From Phoronis australis (lineage: Eukaryota; Phoronida; Phoronidae), in the NCBI GenBank assembly GCA_002633005.1, contig NMRA01000063.1, positions 362,871-389,041 on the forward strand: 26,171 nucleotides of DNA. Reading direction: 5' to 3'. The notes under the pieces are model-generated. The model saw only the letters and a program-made list of their open reading frames with translations, ran no database searches and was not told the origin of the DNA. Of this stretch, positions 24,201 through 26,171 are shown in pieces. Numbering within the stretch: the stretch's first letter is position 1; each line of letters opens with the position of its first letter. Made by a program: the position numbers and the translations under genes.

Positions 24201-25459
24201 GTCAAGTGACCTAATTATCGGGCGTTTTGCCACATTTTGCATTATATTTTATTGAAAATACTATGGACGGCTGTAAATTATTTGCTGAAATAAAGACTTA
24301 CCTTTACGGAATTGTTCTAATTTTATATCTTGTCACCGAAAGCCACATTTATGTTCAGATTGATCTTTAAAAAACACAACTAGCAAACCTTCGGAGAACC
24401 TAAATATTGGACACCATGTTTCCCCATACACCACACCGCGGAAAACTGACTAACCATGTAATGGCCACCGGCACCTTAGTACCAAATTTCAGCTCGAGTG
24501 TTTTGACATACACATGCTGCTAGAACACAGGTCCATTCGCGACAAAGTTATCCCTAAAATGAAATCTGATGACGTCCCAAGTCGTTTCGATGATTCAGTG
24601 CAGACGACTAAAGCACGTGCGAACTCAATGCAGTTTTTAGTATCTCTTTGCCTTCTTGATATGACACCCGCATGTGCGCCGCTGGGGTTTGACTTGAGTT
24701 TAAAAGCAAATGAAAAAAATGAAACAGTGACATATTGTCAGATAAATGAGATGATTTCATTGTGGAAAAATATTTTGCTTTCAACTTTTACAACCGATTT
24801 ATGCGATCGTCCATTTTAGGCCAACTTGGGGGTCTAAATTGCACCTTCCCTCGGTGAAATCAAAACGATGTAAACTCTGTAAAAAAATCTCAGATTGCTT
24901 CAAGTAAGATTTTATGAAATTTCCGATATTTAGGGTCGGTCCGATAATTAGGTACACTATGTGTATGTCCAATCATGAACCTCAATTCAAACAACAGTTA
25001 GTGAAAAAATAATTTTGAGCAAAATTAAAATTGTCTCCTTTATGCCTAACTTCTTACTTTTTTTTTAGATTCCCACTTCTCATAGTGAGCATCAGTAGAC
25101 ATTTTCTTCCTTGAAGAATCTTCAGCTATCTGACCTTTATGATTTCCACTCTGCAAACAAACATAAACAGCACTACACACGGTGACATGGTATGAAAGCA
25201 TTCCTTAATTCAAGATATGTCATTGACTGCAATAAAGTCCTGTTTATAAGATGTTGATTGTGACAGGGGACTGACACAACACAAGAGGATCAGTATCACG
25301 ACTCAAAAACAGTGGCAAAGACAGTGGAAGAGCTGTAATTGTGCTGAAAACGAGAAAATGACATATATGTAACAGAATGCAAGGGATTTGTAACTTGATA
25401 CCGATACTAGCAAGGCTATAAGAGCAATAATAAGTACAGCAAACCTTTCCCATGTTCAT
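18155..25459 (-). CDS. Single-pass membrane protein with START/SRPBCC-like domain, complete model
   Basis: Six coding exons on the minus strand (25459-25445, 25150-25058, 23399-23088, 21252-21159, 19963-19785, 18253-18155) join without frame conflict into 263 residues plus TGA. Every junction has GT and AG. Residues 1-88 are hydrophilic and rich in K, E, S and N, with no signal peptide. Residues about 89-104 are one hydrophobic span (LLYVAGIVFVSLAILY). Residues about 112-240 look like a START/SRPBCC (polyketide cyclase-like) lipid-binding fold: AANRADLFDFVSNLENYNKW, then GPIGVGKTY, DVKIVAYD, VEMRF and VTVTWTM, with a closing amphipathic helix near QALFNLRILF. Known members of that fold bind hydrophobic ligands in a cavity, so a membrane-tethered lipid-binding role is an inference. 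I do not recognise a named orthologue. Which membrane it sits in and its orientation cannot be told. Confidence 0.82.
18370..18624 (-). repeat. Eight-copy 32-bp minisatellite in the last intron of the START-like gene
   Basis: GTTATTACC recurs every 32 bases from 18388 to 18612, within units reading TATGAGATGGGATATACATG. It ends 18 bases before the copy-3 transposon and 117 bases from the last coding exon. Confidence 0.95.
18642..19160 (+). mobile_element. CAGGGCTTGG inverted-repeat element, copy 3 (519 bp)
   Basis: The termini are CAGGGCTTGG and CCAAGCCCTG with 6-bp duplication AAAACA (18636-18641 and 19161-19166). It keeps the 37-codon frame MAARVIVKRGNKYYRS and onward to TGA. It lies in the last intron of the START-like gene, directly beside an eight-copy minisatellite. 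The fourfold T runs near 19020 are expanded relative to copy 1. Confidence 0.87.
19167..19784 (-). other. Intronic remainder, START-like gene
   Basis: An exon between 19785 and 18253 was looked for and not needed by phase. An acceptor-like TTTTTTTCTAG near 19727 opens short frames that end at stops and show no START-like pattern. Confidence 0.4.
19785..19963 (-). CDS. START-like gene: exon 5, central beta strands
   Basis: This exon has two bases completing a glycine plus 59 codons. The acceptor is CGTTACAG and the donor CAG|GTTTGA. It contains alternating hydrophobic strands (DVYDVKIVAYD, HLIIFNADH, KVEMRF, LVTVTWTM) as in the START/SRPBCC sheet. Reading past the donor meets TGA at once, so splicing is required. 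Confidence 0.85.
20072..20419 (-). repeat. Five-copy 69-bp minisatellite in START-like gene intron
   Basis: The units start GAGATACTATTACTACAGGA at 20072, 20141, 20210, 20279 and 20346; one unit has lost two bases. Two unit variants (AGTTAGTAGG and AATTGGTAGG) alternate in copies 2-5, suggesting that pairs of units were duplicated together. Confidence 0.95.
20420..21158 (-). other. Intron between exons 4 and 5 of the START-like gene, remainder
   Basis: No exon, RNA gene or repeat was recognised in this stretch. Confidence 0.4.
21159..21252 (-). CDS. START-like gene: exon 4
   Basis: This exon has 94 bases: 31 codons plus one base. It encodes WFPSHYSIYEADQGPIGVGK and runs on to LPVI. The acceptor is ATTCTTACAG and the donor TAG|GTATGT, a near-perfect consensus. 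The leftover G pairs with GT of the next exon to make a glycine. W-x-P followed by a G-x-G-K-x-Y loop is typical of polyketide cyclase-like START folds. A 27-bp minisatellite begins 18 bases upstream of the exon. Confidence 0.85.
21271..21432 (-). repeat. Six-copy 27-bp minisatellite abutting an intron 3' splice site
   Basis: TAGTCTATAGCTGCCCAGCC recurs every 27 bases from 21271 and is almost invariant. On the transcribed minus strand it ends 18 bases before the exon at 21252, overlapping the zone where a branch point is expected. Confidence 0.95.
21842..22216 (-). repeat. Degenerate 25-bp minisatellite, about 13 copies
   Basis: GATAGGCAGATCAACATGGG-like units recur at about 25 bases. The right-hand copies (22081, 22106, 22131, 22156, 22181) are regular; the left-hand ones are irregular. 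It lies in the START-like gene intron. Confidence 0.9.
22217..23087 (-). other. Intron upstream part, START-like gene
   Basis: No exon or repeat was recognised. A plus-strand open frame at 22279-22590 has no recognisable motif and runs antisense inside the intron. Confidence 0.4.
23088..23399 (-). CDS. START-like gene: exon 3, membrane segment and start of START-like domain
   Basis: This exon has 104 codons, acceptor TTATTCATAG, donor AAG|GTAACA, phase 0. It encodes a polar linker (residues 37-88), the only hydrophobic span of the protein (about 89-104), and the first helix of the START/SRPBCC-like domain ending NLENYNK. An in-frame stop in the flanking intron just before the acceptor shows that the exon cannot extend upstream. 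Confidence 0.85.
23400..24033 (-). other. Intron between exons 2 and 3 of the START-like gene, unremarkable part
   Basis: This is A/C-rich intronic sequence with no recognised element. Confidence 0.4.
24034..24114 (-). repeat. Three-copy 27-bp tandem repeat
   Basis: ATTGGTGACTCAATATTAAC units start at 24034, 24061 and 24088 and are exact. The repeat is intronic in the START-like gene. Confidence 0.95.
24210..24952. mobile_element. Possible 743-bp element with 12-bp terminal inverted repeats
   Basis: CCTAATTATCGG at 24210 faces its exact complement CCGATAATTAGG ending at 24952. The sequence inside is less AT-biased than the intron around it and contains a 101-codon plus-strand frame (24514-24819) without a recognised motif. 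No clear target duplication is visible (GTGA left, TACAC right), so the call is tentative. Confidence 0.4.
25058..25150 (-). CDS. START-like gene: coding exon 2
   Basis: This exon has 31 codons between a strong acceptor (GTTTGTTTGCAG) and donor AAA|GTAAGA. It encodes a charged segment beginning SGNHKGQIAEDSSRKK and ending WESKKK, probably disordered. Phase is 0 at both ends. The last nine exon bases are all A. Confidence 0.72.
25445..25459 (-). CDS. START-like gene: first coding exon, five codons (MNMGK)
   Basis: ATG at 25459-25457 has A at -3. It encodes MNMGK and then meets a donor AAG|GTTTGC. The donor is weak but of the same GTTTG form as the one after 19785. The phase fits the next exon. 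Alternatively the protein starts at an internal ATG 17 codons into the next exon (MSTDAHYEKW), making this exon non-coding or absent. Any 5'UTR lies above 25459; no TATA box was seen. Confidence 0.5.
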
Positions 25460-26022
25460 TCTTGAAAAAACTCTCCACGTAAATTCATCAATTATTTCGC
25501 GGCATTATCGATCTCCGTGTTTTGTTTTCAAAGCAGACGAGCACCACGAAAGGGATGCATGATGCACCAACAATCTTTCTAAATATCAAAGAACTACTAA
25601 GCTACAGAAAAAGTGATCAATGTTTCAAGATTTTTTATATAATAAACACTGAATTTCCGTCGTCATGGAAATTAATAATATGGATGGAAACATGTACTCA
25701 AAACGTCGTTTCCCAGTAGTGTTCAATAGATGTCACTACCGTAAGGCTTCCGAGTCCAGCATACGGATGCCAAGTAAATGCATAGAATTCTATCTCCGAG
25801 GGCTCAAGTAGAGTTCTATGATAGGGTGCAAAAAAGGTTGAATACCCTATAGATATTTCTATGTATTACCCTACGAACCCCTTTCACTACAAAGATTCTG
25901 CCATAGCATTTGAGAACAATTTTCACCATAGATTCTCGACCTCCCATCGTCAGTGCGGCTTCCTTTGGTGCTTTGGTCCGCACAACGCGCTCTGACGAGA
26001 GTTGGCAGTCCCTATCTATAGT
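25460..26022 (-). other. Upstream region of the START-like gene
   Basis: This should contain its 5'UTR and promoter, but no TATA box or clear initiator was seen. Short inverted repeats occur at 25821-25860 (ATAGGGT with ACCCTAT, 26-base loop) and around GAATTC near 25789. A plus-strand frame at 25522-25719 has no recognisable motif. Confidence 0.35.
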
Positions 26023-26171
26023 CAGTGGCGGATCTAGGATATCACTAGGGGGGGGGGGCAACATTTTGTCCGGCTGGAAGCATTTGCGCAAACTGAACCA
26101 CGATTGTAGATGCACATAGCACCGAATGGGGGGAGGTCGGGAGGTTTTTTTTCCTCTAAAAATCAAGCATT
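26023..26171. mobile_element. End of a hAT-like element, cut by the window
   Basis: CAGTGGCGGATCTAGGAT matches the terminal sequence style of many animal hAT transposons, and is followed by a run of 11 G (26048-26058), common just inside such ends. The other end lies outside the window. Confidence 0.5.

Noticed and set aside
24514-24819. 101-codon plus-strand frame as a nested gene
   Set aside because: No recognised domain, no start context or splice partners, and it sits within a probable mobile element; kept only as part of that element.

Overview
The window looks like nuclear DNA of an intron-rich, repeat-rich animal, most likely a marine invertebrate bilaterian. The reasons are spliced exons with GT/AG borders, AATAAA poly(A) signals, a highly conserved animal zinc-finger gene (ZCCHC24), Kolobok-like THAP transposons and many minisatellites. 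The species cannot be named from sequence alone. Nothing prokaryotic was seen: no operons and no CRISPR.

Layout. Positions 1-5220 are a nest of transposons: an outer inverted duplication cut by the left edge, a second inverted repeat inside it, two TTAA-flanked THAP-bearing Kolobok-like elements in opposite orientation, and a 500-bp CAGGGCTTGG element inserted into one of them. Positions 5220-9390 are mostly non-coding, with a 1.48-kb TA-flanked element (7534-9017) and a weak candidate minus-strand exon pair. Positions 9391-13126 carry the last two coding exons of ZCCHC24 on the plus strand, with a probable 3'UTR to about 15380. Positions 25459-18155 carry a complete six-coding-exon model on the minus strand for a 263-residue protein with one membrane segment and a START/SRPBCC-like domain. 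Its probable 3'UTR runs to about 16240. The two genes are convergent, about 0.9 kb apart at their 3' ends, and a CAGGGCTTGG element lies between them. The right edge holds the end of a hAT-like element.

The most striking feature is that both splice sites of the last ZCCHC24 intron are tandemly multiplied. The exon 3' end plus donor is present three times (100-bp unit) and the acceptor plus the first exon bases four times (59-bp unit). At least ten other minisatellites lie in introns and 3'UTRs of the two genes. The two genes show no sign of working together; they are simply neighbours. The membrane START-like gene is the best candidate for an undescribed gene here.
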